NCBI GenBank assembly: GCA_030077755.1
Contig: JAQJZZ010000019.1
Span: forward strand, 12,501 to 76,500
Source of the DNA: Filosporella fistucella
Taxonomy: Eukaryota; Ascomycota; Leotiomycetes; Helotiales
Length of the DNA: 64,000 nucleotides
Direction: 5' to 3'
Shown here: in pieces, positions 1 through 9,409 of the stretch
Position numbering within the stretch: the stretch's first letter is position 1
Layout: every line of letters starts with the position of its first letter
Notes under the pieces: model-generated
What the model saw: only the letters and a program-made list of their open reading frames with translations
Told to the model about the DNA's origin: nothing
Databases searched by the model: none
Program-made: the position numbers and the translations under genes

Positions 1-236
1 CAGGCTCTAGGCTCTCACGCCCTATAGCTACAGGGGACCACCCACTAACCCTAGTACCTAGGAGCCCTGGAGTGTGTACCTAGGGACCCTAAAAGGGGGG
101 GGGCAACTATGCCCCCCTAAGTGCCTAGGACCAAAGCTTCCCCGATTGCCGTCTGAAGCGGTTATAGGTACCTGGGGCTCTGAGCGGACACCCTAAGGTG
201 CAACCTTCGGTATAGCTATAACTAGGGATTAGAGAT

Positions 237-313
237 GTAGGTAGAGGAGGGTGGGGTAGGTAGAGGAGGGTGGGGTAGGTAGTATGGTTGGTATATCAGG
301 GGGGGGGGGGGGG
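237..313 (+). repeat. Purine-rich direct repeat followed by a 15-G tract
   Basis: A block with the core TAGGTAGAGGAGGGTGGGG occurs twice in tandem (about 237-281) and is followed by 15 consecutive G at 299-313. The strand is strongly G-skewed and could form G-quadruplexes. It lies in the spacer downstream of the 28S gene. A role in replication-fork pausing is possible but is inference only. Confidence 0.8.
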
Positions 314-621
314 CAAGAAGGAAGGGTAGCTTTATAATCCATACCGTGACCACCCGGGAGACGACCCCCCCCTTCTTTGGTTTGCCTTTCCGATAAATGA
401 TGGCTGTTCGAGGGGGGGGTCCCACACACTCTGCCTACCCGCGTCTTCTTCTCTGCCAGGTAACCAGGATGTGACGTCGACTTCTGGCCTTCCCGCCCGA
501 TTGTCTTGGCCGGTAACTTGGGGATGTGCTGGCGCCGGCTACAGGCTACGGTCCTTAAGGGGAGAGAGCCTGCACACGCTGTGGCCTTAGGCTATGACCC
601 CTATGGCTACAGCGTACGGGG

Positions 622-669
622 GCACACCTAGCCTACCCGGCAGAAAATAATCCGGGTAGGCAGGATGTG
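622..669. repeat. Palindromic IGS element, copy with 10-bp perfect stem
   Basis: GCCTACCCGG (631-640) and CCGGGTAGGC (652-661) form a perfect 10-bp stem with an 11-nt A-rich loop. The outer flanks are also near-complementary (CACAC...on the left, GGATGTG on the right), so the imperfect hairpin spans about 48 bp. The same arms recur at several other places in the spacer. Confidence 0.85.
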
Positions 670-800
670 AGGACCGTGCCTTGGGCCAGTGGGGGCCCAG
701 CTGCTACGGGCTACGGTCCCTATAAGCCTAGCCTGTATGCCCTGTAGCCCCAGGCTATGACCCCTACGGCTACAGCGTACGGGGGCACTGTAGCAGGGTG

Positions 801-847
801 CACCCCTAGCCTACCCGGCTTATTTTCTGCCGGGTAGGCAGGATGTG
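801..847. repeat. Palindromic IGS element, copy with 11-bp perfect stem
   Basis: GCCTACCCGGC (809-819) pairs perfectly with GCCGGGTAGGC (829-839) around a 9-nt T-rich loop. The right flank again reads GGATGTG. Loop sequence and outer flank differ from the copy at 622-669 while the arms are conserved. Confidence 0.85.
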
Positions 848-1975
848 GCGTCCACACCCAGCCTACCCGCACGTTGTCTTCTGGTAGTTGTGCTACTAAA
901 AACGAAAGATGAGAGGAGATTGCCCATCACCCTCCGCCGCACACGTAGCCTACCCGCGTTTTCTTCTCAGGGTCACCCTAAGGTTTCCCCTACCACTTTT
1001 CAAAGGGGTAGTGGCCCCCCTCCCCCGGGGAACCTTTGCCTCCTAACTAGAAGGCTTAGGCTCCCCGAAGGCAGCATCCCCCAGTGCCCACTAAGGGGCC
1101 TAGCTAGCGGCTAGACCCTGCTCTCGAGCCCCTAGTTATAGGTATATAACTACGTAGTACCGTATACTACAAGCCCTACTGAGCTAGCTCCCCAATTCCC
1201 TAGCTGCAGGTATAGATACAAGATACAATACCAGCTGCTCTAGCTTCAAGAACCCTCACAGCACCTATACCCAGTGGCCAAACCCACTGATAGAGCCCCC
1301 ATATAAGGGAACTAGAGGGCGGCTCTCCGTTACTAAACCAGAGCGCAGACCTAGAGATGGGACCAGTGCCGGTCAAGGCAGCCCCCCCGGTCTTAAGTGC
1401 TGATGACGGAACCCCGTATAGGGATTAAGGGTGCTACCTCCAGAGAGGTAGGCCCTGATGGTTCACTAGGAGACGCGGGAACTACCACTGGGCAGGGGAT
1501 CTGAACCCTGGGAAGTAGAACCCTACCTGAAGGGTCAGTCCAAGTGACCCCCCTCTATATACCCACCGACTATGTTTGGCCACGGAACGTGCGCACAGTT
1601 GACTCTGGCCAGCAAAATCTTTTCCGACAAATGATTTTGGTGCACAAATTTTTCGGACCCCCCCCTCACCATCCAAAAAAAATCGGGGATCGCGCGGTCG
1701 AAACGTACTTTGGGAAAGTGGTTTAGCCTAGCACCCCATATACCCTGAATACATCTCTAAGAGCCCTTCCAGACTCTTGGTCCTGAGGAGAGAAACTGAC
1801 TTTACCGCAAACGTACTAGCACCAGTAATGCCCCAAACACCAGTTGGCCACCAAGTACTACTAGGCTACACACCTGGCCTACCCGAAGATCCTCCCAGGC
1901 CAGCACGCTGCAGGGCATGGGCTGTACAGCCGTTTTTCTTTTTTCCGGGTAGGCTGGATGTGAAGAGCACACTCC

Positions 1976-2017
1976 GCCTACCCGGCAGTTTCTCACCAGC
2001 TATTTGGCCGGGTAGGC
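1976..2017. repeat. Palindromic IGS element, third perfect copy
   Basis: GCCTACCCGGC (1976-1986) and GCCGGGTAGGC (2007-2017) form an 11-bp stem with a 20-nt loop. Degenerate relatives with one decayed arm occur near 423-474, 1869-1961 and 2120-2168, and single arms are embedded in the 179-bp units. Confidence 0.8.
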
Positions 2018-2191
2018 ACCAGGTGGCGGTTCTTTTCAGGCTCCCCTCACCCTCGGTCCAGGCTCTGGCTTCAGGCTATCCCTCTCGCCAGGCAGGCAGG
2101 AGGTGACTCTATTAGGTCTGCACACACTACGCTTATCCAAAGAAAAGACACGGGTAGCCTGGATGTGATACCTATTCCTCTTCCCCAGCTC

Positions 2192-2745
2192 CCTCCAGGC
2201 TTCACTTCCAGGCTTGCCCCCTCCCTCCAGGCTTCAGCTCCAGGCTATCCCGTTTACCCGGGTAGGCGGGGTGTGCCCCGTCTTTCCTTGGCTGGTTTCC
2301 ATTTGTATTTCTGCCGGGTAGGCACCAAGTGGTGTTCCCCTCCAGGCTTCAGCTCCAGGCTATTGGTTGTCCCCCAGGCTTCACTTCCAGGCTTGCCCCC
2401 TCCCTCCAGGCTTCAGCTCCAGGCTATCCCGTTTACCCGGGTAGGCGGGGTGTGCCCCGTCTTTCCTTGGCTGGTTTCCATTTGTATTTCTGCCGGGTAG
2501 GCACCAAGTGGTGTTCCCCTCCAGGCTTCAGCTCCAGGCTATTGGTTGTCCCCCAGGCTTCACTTCCAGGCTTGCCCCCTCCCTCCAGGCTTCAGCTCCA
2601 GGCTATCCCGTTTACCCGGGTAGGCGGGGTGTGCCCCGTCTTTCCTTGGCTGGTTTCCATTTGTATTTCTGCCGGGTAGGCACCAAGTGGTGTTCCCCTC
2701 CAGGCTTCAGCTCCAGGCTATTGGTTGTCCCCCAGGCTTCACTTC
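2192..2745 (+). repeat. 179-bp tandem repeat, about three copies
   Basis: A unit containing AGGCTTCAGCTCCAGGCTAT, a CGGGTAGGCGGGGTGTG arm and GCCGGGTAGGCACCAAGTGG recurs with an exact period of 179 bp; the landmark GTGTTCCCCTCCAGG falls near 2331, 2510 and 2689. Copies are nearly identical, which indicates recent amplification or homogenisation as expected for an rDNA spacer. The third copy decays after about 2745. Confidence 0.93.
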
Positions 2746-3044
2746 CAGGCTGTGCCTTATCCCTCCAGGCTGGCGTTCTAGGCTGTCCGTTAGGCTATGC
2801 CTCTCCCTCCCAGTGCACCTCTCCGAGCTATGCTCCTCGGCCAGTGGCTGGCTGTCCACCCTTCTATTCTGCTGGGTAGGCTTCTGGTGGGACTCCTGCA
2901 GATGTCTCTCTCCCCAAGCTCTATTCTGCCACAACCTGCCTACCCGCACTTTCTCGCCCTACAGTCCGAGACCCAGCCGCAGCTGGGTCCCCAACCAAAC
3001 CCCCTCTAGTGCCCTGTGACAGGACGGCTAATGGGTGTTTTTCA

Positions 3045-3437
3045 ACAAAACTAAGGGTCGGCGGCTTAGCCTCAGCAGATCGTAATAACAAGACTACTCT
3101 ACTGCTTACAGCACCGTGACCCATGACTAAGTCGTATGCAAAGGTTTTATCCCCACGCATGGTAAAATTGCAAGACGTCAGCTAGACCCGCGGACTTTCA
3201 CCACGGGCCCGTTGCCAACCAGCTAAGATTCAGGGCCATAGGCCTATTCGTATCCGACTACGATGTGTGGGAGAAAATCGCCGCTTTCTGGCATGGATTC
3301 TGACTTAGAGGCGTTCAGCCATTATCCAGCAGATGGTAGCTTCGCGGCACTGCCTTGTCAGACAGCCGCAAAAACCAATTATCTGAATCAGCGGTTCCTC
3401 TCGTACTAAGCTGAATTACCATTGCGGTGACGGTCAT

Positions 3438-3492
<55 letters not shown>

Positions 3493-3547
3493 ATTAGTGG
3501 GTGAACAATCCAACGCTTACCGAATTCTGCTTCGGTATGATAGGAAG
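3045..3547 (-). rRNA. 28S rRNA gene, 3' fragment
   Basis: Read on the minus strand, the sequence contains the universally conserved 3' part of the large-subunit rRNA. It includes the sarcin-ricin loop core AGTACGAGAGGAACCGC, the segment GTGAGACAGGTTAGTTTTAC, and the eukaryotic 3' block ending ACGATCTGCTGAGG...TTTTGT near 3045. Similarity to LSU rRNA begins at CTTCCTATCATACCGAAGC (about 3547) and stops sharply upstream of it, where the conserved CGATGTCGGCTC context should be. Only about 500 nt of the 3.3-kb gene are present, so the copy is truncated at its 5' side. It is probably non-functional and marks the last unit of the rDNA array. The 3' end is placed by similarity and may be off by a few bases. 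Confidence 0.93.
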
Positions 3548-3962
3548 CCTATCGAGTAGCGATTCCGGCTTTGTGGAGTTTTGGGGTTATCCTAAATCAT
3601 AGCAATTAACATATGGCAAGTGGATTTGATGGTCGGAAATTTTACCCCCCTTGGCGGGATGAATTATAATATATCTAGTAATAGTTTATCCTTAGAATGT
3701 TTTTATTTATAGAGAAGGGAAGGATTTAATATTTGGTTTCATTTCTTTATTTTATTATGTCTATTAGTCATCCTATCAGGTATCCATTTTATTTATATTA
3801 TTAGTTATTTAGCTCCCAAAAAAGAGCGCTACTTCAAAGGGAAAAGACTCATATTTAATTCTCACTAGCCTTTTTATTATCCTTAGATTTACCGCCGGCT
3901 TCGTCATTTAGGTTATAAGCAGCAGAGGGTATGCGATCTTTGAGACTTTTCTTAGTTGCGAT
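3548..3962. other. rDNA/unique junction and AT-rich stretch, no gene seen
   Basis: LSU rRNA similarity ends at about 3547. The next 100 bp are unrecognised, and 3660-3850 is strongly AT-rich and resembles degenerate transposon or organelle-like DNA. No open frame of interest is present. Confidence 0.6.
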
Positions 3963-4440
3963 TTATTTAAACGGTTTAAATGGAATGAGAGCAGATTTCT
4001 TAGTCTTCTTATATTTTTTGGCTTTCTTTGGGGTTGGTTTGGGCTTAGTTTTGTGGTACGGAGGTGGCAAAGTTTCCTTAGATTTAGTTCGTCTGGCATA
4101 ACCGGCAAGAGGAGAACTGCTGGAGGAGAGCTGGCTGCAGGCGTGTAGGTCAGTCTGAGCTTTGGCTTCTTGGATGGAGTGGGATCAGTGTCTGCAGTGG
4201 CATTGGAATCGTCTTTGGTGCTGGATTTGGGGGCCTTTCGCTTCCTGGTTTTTTTGGCAGATGAAGAACTAGCAATAGATGACTTTGCAGTGGCTTTTCC
4301 TTTACCCTTTCCGGAAGGAACAGGGGAATCTTTGGCACCATTATCTTTCTCATTAGGGGTGGCAGACGTAAAAGCCTTTTTGATAGCAGAAGGACGGGGT
4401 GGAGCCAGGTAATAATGATGAGGCTTGATTATAACGGGGT
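3963..4440 (-). pseudogene. Frameshifted Lys/Ser-rich protein remnant
   Basis: On the minus strand an open frame from about 4440 encodes a very basic, low-complexity protein (motifs KGKGKATAKSS, KKTRKRKAPKSS, PSKKPKLRLTY). Near 4100-4120 the sensible frame shifts, and the adjacent frame continues in the same style (RRTKSKETLPPPYHKTKPKP, then KKAKKYKKTKKSALIPFKPF) to a stop at 3963-3965. The matching composition on both sides of the shift suggests one disrupted gene rather than two. No domain was recognised and no clear start codon is visible. It sits between the rDNA fragment and a transposon, so it could be cargo or a captured fragment. Confidence 0.4.
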
Positions 4441-4477
4441 TATTAGTATTTAAAAGATATTTAATCCATTGCTAGTA

Positions 4478-5022
4478 TGGTGGGGTTAAAGCCCCATGGT
4501 TTTAGGTCACGTGTTTTACCGGTAGATAGTTTTTCCGCTCCGGTGCTCACTTCACATATAGTATAGCCCGAGCATAACTTAATAATACAATCCTTCTTCT
4601 TCTTTCAAATACCACCCCTATTATTTTGGTTATTGTGTTATTTATCGTGCACTCAGACGGCACACTTCCTATCCCTTCACAATAGGAAAGCTAGAGATAA
4701 AGGCTTCAAGAGGTGGCATTGATTGGTACCGCTATTATAGGACAATTCTTGAGAAGAAGCTCCTCCCTTTTGCAAAAGAATGCCAAAAGGACCGGCCAAG
4801 CACGCTTGTATTGTAAAGGGATAGGAAGTGTGCGGTCTAAGTGCACGATAAACAACACAATAACCAAAATAATAGGGGTGGTATTTGAAAGAAGAAGAAG
4901 GATTATATTATTAAGTTATGCTCGGGCTACACTATATGTGAAGTGAGCACCGGAGCGGAAAAACTATCTACCAGTAAAACACGTGACCTAAAATCACGGG
5001 GCTTCAACCCCACCACAATATA
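4478..5022. repeat. Large inverted repeat, arms about 205 bp
   Basis: The sequence from about 4478 to 4684 (TGGGGTTAAAGCCCC..., GGTCACGTGTTTTAC, CCGCTCCGGTGCTCACTTC, AGCCCGAGCATAACTTAATA) reappears in reverse complement from about 5022 to 4812 with only scattered differences. The 127-bp centre (4685-4811) is not random: it encodes a transposase segment. The arms look like the terminal region of a Tc1/mariner-type element, with a GGGGTT..AACCCC-like end and a CACGTG core. A third partial copy of about 125 bp lies at 5467-5590 in the left-arm orientation. Confidence 0.85.
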
Positions 5023-5365
5023 AGAAGACAATGCTCCTTCTCACGCACATAAGCACTAAGGCACTGTGTTTAGCTTATGGGAGGTCTCTAAGCTTCTATG
5101 GCACTTTAACTCGCCTGACTTAAACGAAATAGAGCCTACTTGGTTTTGGATAAAGAAGCGTATGACAAAGAAAGGTATAGCAAGCGGGGTAAAACAAATG
5201 AGGCAAGATTGGGAAGAGTGTTAGAGGGATATGCCTCAAGAAAAGATCCAAGTGTGGATAGAAAGGATACCTGAGCATATCCAAAGGATTATAGATTGTG
5301 GAGGAGGTAATGATTATAGAGAAGGCAAAAGCAAGAGAGCTAGAAACCCTAATAGAGTCAGATAA
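4712..5365 (+). pseudogene. Tc1/mariner-type transposase, split and with stops
   Basis: Two pieces of one fungal Tc1-like DDE transposase are visible. The first (about 4716-4811) reads GIDWYRYYRTILEKKLLPFA and continues KECQKDRPSTLV. The second (about 5027-5365) reads EDNAPSHAHKH, a stop, GTVFSLWEVSKLL, then WHFNSPDLNEIEPTWFWIKK and a tail with PEHIQRIIDCGGGNDYREGK. The SPDLNxIEPxWFW block is the hallmark around the last catalytic acidic residue, and EDNAPSH carries the second catalytic Asp. The pieces are separated by an inserted inverted element end (about 4812-5022). In-frame stops lie in the HAHKH region and at 5222-5224. The N-terminal half, including the first Asp, is missing. The element is dead. 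Confidence 0.85.
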
Positions 5366-5466
5366 GCTTGAATAACCTCAAAAAATTACCCCTTTGCTTA
5401 TATACCCTTGTATTGTGGCGTACTACCCCTGGCTGCTTGGCAGTTGCAAGACTTTTGGCGCCGTCC

Positions 5467-5590
5467 TCCGTATAGCCCGAGCATAACTTAATAATAGTAT
5501 CCTTCTTCTTCTTTCAAATACCACCTCTATTATTTTGATTATTATATTGTTTATCATGCACTAAGACCGCACAATTCCTATCCCTTCGCA
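5467..5590 (+). mobile_element. Third partial copy of the element end
   Basis: This copy starts at TATAGCCCGAGCATAACTTA and ends near CCTATCCCTTCGCAATATA, matching about 4563-4685 and the complement of about 4812-4935. It lies about 100 bp beyond the transposase stop and lacks the outer CACGTG segment, so the right end of the element is itself broken or replaced. Confidence 0.7.
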
Positions 5591-5837
5591 ATATAATAAG
5601 CAGAATTATATATAGGAATATAAACGGAAGCGAATTGTATGCTATTAGGTCTAATACAAAGGAAACAAGAAGGATAAGGAGGAAGAGAGGGAGAGAAGCT
5701 CCTTAAATACATATGCCCTCATTAACCCTTCCGAATCCCAGCCGGCTACCCTGCGTTCCTGCTTAGCTAATCCAGTTACTCAAGCCACATCAATGCCATC
5801 ATTATAATAAAAAGGCAATCTAGATTCGCGGTCTCTA

Positions 5838-6699
5838 TCAGAAGAGAGAGCGGTGATCATCTAACTTTGTAGTATGCTCGTCCATCACTTGCTGCGCATT
5901 TTGTAGGGTCTCAATCCGACCTCCAGCTTCCATATCCTGTTCCACTGGATCTTGTGGCTTTTCTGCAAAAAGTTCCTTGATAGATCCCTCCCCTGTGGCC
6001 GCCTGGTATACTGCAAAGCTTGTAGCAAATTGGATGTGTGCGCCAACTTGAATAGCGTCTAAAAGGAGGACGGCATAGTTCTGACAGTTGTTGCTAATGA
6101 CATTGTATGCTGGTCTCGTCGCGCGCATGTTATGAATGACCATTTCAGCTATAAAGTCAGACAGCGTTACATTCGAGAAGTGAACTGATACTAACCTGCT
6201 TGCCGCAAAGCCTCATCTGTGAACCGTGTATGCCCAACCTCAAAGGTCTGCCAGATTGAGCGATCCTCAAGCACCTCATTGATGTAAATCACATTGAGGT
6301 CCTCATCCATCCAAAGTTGGTGTACATAGTCGCCAACAAGAACAGCCCAATGTTGTGTTGGATCAGGAAACTTTCCAACATTCTTCGTGATCATCTTGCC
6401 CAAATACTGATCTGCCAACCATTTTGCGCCCGGAACTGGATGCCATCCGATCTCGACAGGTCGTAGATCTCCATCAACTCGAGCTTCGCCTGGAGGAATC
6501 ACGTTTGGTTTCGCACCGAGTCCGATGGAGTGTTGCAGGGCGATTTTGCTTTTGATCAGCTCGTCGGTCGCCTTGTCTTTGCCTTTAGACCAGCCATCGC
6601 GCCTGCAACCGTTAGATATTGTCGAGAAGATAAGGAGAGCACTCACAGAAATGATTTGATCTTTTCGCGTTTACCATCTGGTTCTGGCGAGGACTCCAT
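5838..6699 (-). CDS. NlpC/P60-LRAT-like (permuted papain-fold) protein
   Basis: Three exons on the minus strand, 6699-6647, 6602-6196 and 6148-5838, give 256 aa. The introns are 44 and 47 bp with GT..AG ends. The start ATG at 6699 is the only one that lets exon 1 splice in frame. The protein shows HWAVLVGDYVHQL (His about 102) and YNVISNNCQNYAVLLL (Cys about 175). This His-then-NC order is typical of circularly permuted NlpC/P60 relatives such as LRAT and PPPDE/DeSI proteins, which act as acyltransferases or cysteine peptidases. No signal peptide or clear membrane helix is seen. Substrate and reaction cannot be told from the sequence. It is the first intact gene to the right of the transposon cluster. 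Confidence 0.72.
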
Positions 6700-8306
6700 T
6701 GCGATGGGTGATATAAAAGTGGTTCCGATCGGATAGATAAAGAGACCTTGGCGTCGCATCGCTGGAAACTACCGTGAAGTTGAGACATTTTAGAGCATAT
6801 GATGGATTCGGTATGCAGTCCGCTGACTTCTCTGGTTAGGAGACTGTGCTGCCATTCGTAGACTGTTGGACATGATTATTCGAGGTGAAGGGAGTATTAC
6901 AATAGTGGGTAATAGGGAAAGAAGCTCATCTGGGGTGTGTGGAGCACCAGGTCGTATTCAAGCTCACCTGTAGAGGGAATATAGCAAGTCGGACACGTAG
7001 AGAAAGCTGCGCATTCATTCTTTACCAAGGAAAAGTTGGGATATTTAACAGGAAGAAACTATTGCGCCTCCCCGTCAACTGCACGGCATCCACATAATTG
7101 CCCATGCACCTACGAAATATAGGAGCGTTATTGACGCAACATGTTATAGCAATATCGAACTCCAGATCGCAGGACTTCACGCATCAGCAGCATGCTCTTC
7201 TCGTCCTTGAGAGAGCAATGGCTTATACTCAGAGTTGATCAAACACTAGATCCATGTGCGTAGGTGGCTCAAAAGATATTGCTGAGCGGCCCTGATCAAT
7301 CTTCCCATGCCATGTATGTTCTGAGAATGGGAGCACTCTGCATCAGTATAATCGCTCTGTGGATACAGCACGGTGTTATCAGCAGTTGACGAGTCAGCAA
7401 TTTTGTCAACTGCTCTGCGAGGAGCTAATCAGATATGCTACGACTTGAGTGGCGTATGGCTCTTGCGAATGTTGGGCACAGAATAAACCAATGCCCAGCA
7501 GCAGAAGCAGAAGCAGAACAGGCTACCCTGCGTTCAGCGATGAGAGCCGCTTCCATTCAAATATTATGAACTGCGCGTTGAAAGCAGGCTGGGAGGCCCA
7601 AAGCCAAGCCTTGACCACATGTATAATAGATCGAACCTGCTGCATGATTGAGAACTTATGATCCGATCTTCTACAGGCAAGGATGCTTCGTGTTTCTGCC
7701 GTCGCAGCAGAAATGAAGAGCATCGGGGCAGACTCTCAATCTGCGATGACCGTTGGTATAGTAGTAATGTGCATAACACTCATCGGACCCAACTGTGCTG
7801 TCGTGGTAGAGAGCTGAGGGTTTGCAATCGCGATCTTCTGCATACATGTCAGCCTGGAATATTGAAATAGAGATTGTCTTGATGAGGCTGACGCGGAGTG
7901 GAAGGAAATCAAGCTGGTACACGTCCCCCATTCAGGCTGCTAGAGCGTCACTACCTCACCTCACAGCTTCCGCACATTTGCCATTTTCCAACCAAGGTTG
8001 TCAATTTTCCACAAAATCAGCAACAAGTCTTCTCCCATATTGACTGAGTACTGAATATATACTTGAAGGCGCACATACTACATCCTATTTCTCTCCCAGC
8101 AACCTCATCTCAAACATCCAGTGACCTCACCTCCGGAAAGCGCATCTCTCATCGCCTCACGCATCACCCGCCCCTTCAACGATCGAGACGCGTTGTTCCA
8201 GGCAACGCTGTTTCCAACTTGTAACCACAATCGATGATTCAAGAGCACAGCCTGCTGAAATCAAGTTCCAACTGTACCATCTCGTATTCAACAACCCACT
8301 CCCACC
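6700..8306. other. Intergenic, divergent promoters, no gene seen
   Basis: This lies between the starts of two divergent genes. Short open frames (60-86 codons) overlap each other on both strands without introns, domains or codon bias that I can recognise. The 300 bp before 8306 are C/T- and CA-rich and probably hold the vps60 promoter and 5' UTR. Confidence 0.6.
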
Positions 8307-8986
8307 ATGAATCGTCTCTTTGGCGCAAAGAGCTCTGCTCCCAAACCTAATCTGGCATCTGCAATATCAAATGTACGTCTGAGGTCATGACTGTTGTATC
8401 TCTGCTCACATTGCAGGTTGATGAACGGGTATCCTCCATCGATGTCAAGCTCGCAGCCATCAATGCTGAACTGCAAGGCTACCAAACGAAGCTCTCCAAG
8501 ATGCGAGATGGTCCAGGCAAGACAGCAATCAAACAGAAGGCGCTGAAGGTTCTGCAAAGGAGGAAGATGTATGAAGGGCAACGGGATCAACTACAACAAC
8601 AGTCCTGGAATATGGAACAGGCCGGTATGATGCAGGACAACTTGAAAAATGTCATGACCACGGTTGATGCGATGAAGCAAACCAACAAGAGCCTGAAGCA
8701 GCAGTATGGGAAAATCGACATTGACAAGATTGAGAGAATGCAGGACGAGATGGCAGATCTAATGGACATTGGCAATGATATTCAGGAGAGCATAAGCAGG
8801 AGTTATGATATTCCAGACGATGTTGATGAAGCCGAGTTGGATGCAGAGCTGGAGGCTTTGGGCGATGAAGTGGAGTTTGAGAATATGGGTGCTGAGAGTA
8901 CACCAAGCTTCATGGTTGATGAGGTACCTCAATTCATTGATGAGCCGCCGCAGAAAACAGACCAGCTGAAGGAGGCTGCTGGATAG
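8307..8986 (+). CDS. vps60: Vps60 / CHMP5-type ESCRT-III accessory protein
   Basis: Two exons, 8307-8372 and 8417-8986 (44-bp intron), give 211 aa, the usual Vps60 length. The N-terminus MNRLFGAK is the Vps60/CHMP5 signature, and a Snf7-type helical core follows with basic helices (about 23-110) and an acidic C-terminal half (DDVDEAELDAELEALGDEVE). Vps60 binds Vta1 and stimulates the Vps4 ATPase, so it acts in multivesicular-body sorting at endosomes. The ATG lies in CCACCATGA, a good fungal start context. No oddities. Its close relatives Snf7 and Vps20 lack this N-terminus. Confidence 0.95.
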
Positions 8987-9409
8987 ATGGGTGTGGCAGG
9001 GGACAATGATCTACCAATGTCTGCAAGTCAATAATATAATTCAGTATTGGAACACAACATTTCCGGCGGCACATGCTTGGTCTGTGATTTGCAGCCTTTC
9101 GGTGTGCCGGACATGTCCAAGGAATTGTGTTCCTCGATGGAGACTATAGTTGAGGACTTGGAGAGCAGGAGTGATGCCGAGTGGCGATGGCGAGTGAACG
9201 TTCAGGGGAAAGTGCAGACATCATGACCGCAGAGCAGTTGTTCTGCGGATGAACCTTACTGATTCGCTAGGCTTGTCATATAGTAGCCACTGTTTATTTC
9301 GTTTTCATTTATCCTATACACTCTTTCTGTTTCCTATTCCTCGTCTAATGATACACCCAAGAATTGAACTCTCATCCTTCATAATGATACACCAACACCA
9401 GCGCTGAGA
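8987..9409. other. Convergent intergenic region, no gene seen
   Basis: Space between the 3' ends of vps60 and the lectin gene. It presumably contains both 3' UTRs. I see no open frame or repeat of note. Confidence 0.6.

Larger units (their letters stand above)
1..3044. other. rDNA intergenic spacer (IGS), repeat-rich
   Basis: This GC-rich, low-complexity sequence lies directly downstream of the 28S 3' end, which reads on the minus strand, so it is the start of the rDNA intergenic spacer. It holds long G tracts (about 98-107 and 299-313), duplicated purine-rich blocks, many copies of a GCCTACCCGG/CCGGGTAGGC palindrome, and a 179-bp tandem array. Open frames of 110-123 aa exist here only because the 179-bp unit is stop-free in one frame; they look non-coding. 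No 5S gene or other RNA gene was recognised. That it is an IGS is inferred from position and repeat structure. Confidence 0.75.

Noticed and set aside
2165..3019. Overlapping plus-strand frames of 110-123 aa that share sequence
   Set aside because: They are copies of one stop-free frame in the 179-bp spacer repeat, with Pro/Cys/Gly-rich nonsense composition.
2921..3160. 79-codon minus-strand frame over the 28S 3' end
   Set aside because: It overlaps the conserved rRNA sequence and is a chance frame.
3548..3660. Group I intron at the 28S break
   Set aside because: No P7/P3 core could be recognised and no upstream 28S exon follows, so truncation is the simpler reading.
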